DNA of 62,000 bases from Chrysomallon squamiferum (Eukaryota > Mollusca > Gastropoda > Neomphalida > Peltospiridae). Numbering within the stretch: position 1 is the stretch's first letter; every line of letters begins with the position of its first letter. The stretch spans positions 11,752,083 through 11,814,082 of the forward strand of contig CM022670.1 of NCBI GenBank assembly GCA_012295275.1. Reading direction: 5' to 3'. Below, piece after piece: positions 61,110 through 62,000 of this stretch. Under the pieces are notes generated by a model. That model ran no database searches and was not told where the DNA came from. It was given only the letters and a program-made list of their open reading frames with translations. A program made the position numbers and the translations under genes.

Positions 61110-61255
61110 ACTATTTAGAAAGATCTGGAAATAAGTCACCATGCTGACAGATCACTGGACAGTTTTTGTAAGTGGCAGCGTGACATCAACGTGAATCACA
61201 CTTACAAACCTGGAGATGGCATTGCTCACCACGACAACGCTGTCCTAATCACAAG
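56351..61255 (+). CDS. ADAMTS6/10-like: ADAMTS6/ADAMTS10-like secreted metalloprotease, 5' part (runs off the window)
   Basis: Six exons in the window: 56351-56477, 58714-59138, 59458-59608, 60200-60450, 60722-60805, 61119-61255, giving 391 residues so far; the last donor is AG|gtataa, so more exons follow. A signal peptide ([18 protein letters not shown]) is followed by the propeptide with the ADAMTS pattern [10 protein letters not shown] … [16 protein letters not shown], the YGVF…DDFFVEPL block and a cysteine-switch-like CGVS (C231). A furin site RFRR (278-281) precedes the catalytic domain: [61 protein letters not shown] and [13 protein letters not shown]. The last blocks fit ADAMTS6/10 best by eye. 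The zinc-binding HExxH and the thrombospondin repeats must lie beyond 62000. The family remodels extracellular matrix and fibrillin microfibrils. Confidence 0.92.
56550..56612. repeat. A-rich tract in ADAMTS intron 1
   Basis: An A-run of about 28 bases followed by (AAAT)n, 75 bp downstream of exon 1. The opposing Phe-rich reading frame is an artefact. Confidence 0.9.
57649..57697. repeat. (GT)n microsatellite in ADAMTS intron 1
   Basis: About 24 GT units. Confidence 0.95.
59593..60030 (+). repeat. 27-bp minisatellite beginning in ADAMTS exon 3 and spanning its 5' splice site
   Basis: Unit GGTGTTAATGGTAAATT plus TTAAAACTGT, about 15 copies of 25-29 bp with increasing divergence away from the exon. 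The first unit (CTGTGGTGTTAGTG|GTAAGTT) is the last 14 bases of the exon plus its donor. Copies near 59717, 59929 and 59781 still carry GTAAGTT or GATAAGTT at the matching place, that is, potential cryptic donors. Confidence 0.85.
61031..61108. repeat. (TA)n tract abutting an ADAMTS 3' splice site
   Basis: TA repeats interrupted once by an A-run, ending about 10 bp before the AG of the exon starting at 61119. Confidence 0.95.
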
Positions 61256-62000
61256 GTATAAATATTTATAATTATTTTTATCATGAGGTATAAATATATA
61301 TAATTATTTTCATTATGAGCTATAAATATTTATGATTATTCTCATAACAATCACAAATATGTTAAAAAAGTAAAAATATTAATGATTATTTTATCTGATC
61401 ATTCAAATGCTAATGGCTGAATAATTAAAATAATAATAATAATAATAAAAATAATAATAAAAATTAATAATTTTAATTTAATCATAGTTTATAATTTGTA
61501 ACTTTTTCATTATAATCAAAGTTTATTCATTGTAATTTTTATGTTTTATCAAAGTAATTTTACAAATAATTTAAATAAATAATAATTAGTTCTACTTTTT
61601 CATTTAAATATTTCCATTTCTAAAGCATGATTCAGCAAACCTCACAACTAACATATTTAAAGCCCATTTTTATTTTTTTTTTTTTTTTAAACATTCCATG
61701 GGAAGGAACGCATAAAATACAGTTTTCTGCTAACATGTGGAGATGCAGCTGTTAATTTTATCTCTCATAAAGAAATAGACATCTATTAACATTTTGTGGT
61801 TATTAAACAAATGTATGTTTATTTTTTCATTCCAGAAAATCTAAATTAAATAGTTTGAAACTTTATTATAATTGCTATGCCTGAGCAGGAGATGTATATT
61901 AAAACCCCACCAAAAAAACAACAACAACAACAACAACAGTAACAAAAGAACAAAAAATCCACCTATATTCAAATTATTAATATTTCCTCAGTCAAGGTTT
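61256..62000 (+). other. ADAMTS intron, no exon seen to the window end
   Basis: AT-rich sequence with (AAT)n at 61431-61460 and (CAA)n at 61918-61936. The next ADAMTS exon (expected to encode the YDIC…CGTLG block) is not present. Confidence 0.6.

Overview
This is a 62-kb window of low-GC eukaryotic (metazoan) nuclear DNA. It has spliced genes with GT-AG introns, AATAAA poly(A) signals and very abundant microsatellites. The gene set (Myc, atrogin-type F-box protein, selenoprotein P with a UGA-rich tail, CDC20, TRAPPC5, ADAMTS) and repeat fragments that look like gastropod/bivalve dispersed repeats point to a lophotrochozoan, most likely a mollusc. The class cannot be fixed from the sequence alone.

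Layout. 1-8 kb is mostly intergenic, with one possible small membrane-protein exon on the minus strand (2840-3106) and long CT, CA and AG microsatellites. 8.0-10.7 kb holds a Myc gene on the plus strand: an E2F-type site, a candidate exon 1 and two coding exons with Myc boxes 0/I/II and the bHLH-zipper. 11-33 kb is a long gene-poor stretch with minisatellites, transposon remnants and one divergent FGF-like reading frame (20568-20993, minus). 33.2-38.2 kb is an eight-exon FBXO25/FBXO32 (atrogin-1) type F-box gene on the minus strand. It is followed divergently by SELENOP (39.5-42.1 kb, plus), which has nine in-frame UGA codons and a well-formed SECIS element in its 3' UTR. CDC20 (43.9-48.3 kb, plus, nine coding exons) converges on TRAPPC5 (50.1-53.0 kb, minus, seven exons). 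The window ends inside an ADAMTS6/10-like metalloprotease gene (56.35 kb to beyond the edge, plus), whose signal peptide, propeptide and first part of the catalytic domain are present.

The genes do not form one pathway. They are an ordinary animal gene neighbourhood covering growth control (Myc), ubiquitin ligation (F-box protein, CDC20 as APC/C activator), selenium transport, vesicle tethering and extracellular matrix proteolysis. The most interesting points are: the selenoprotein P gene (Sec codons apparently amplified by a 24-bp tandem duplication, a one-base frame break in the A-run after the DRCG motif, only one recognisable SECIS); a 27-bp minisatellite in the ADAMTS gene that grows directly out of an exon end and its 5' splice site; a decayed duplicate of a CDC20 exon inside an upstream intron; and an in-frame upstream exon that could give Myc an N-terminal extension. 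Exon boundaries were set by hand from splice consensus, reading phase and family resemblance. They have not been checked against RNA.
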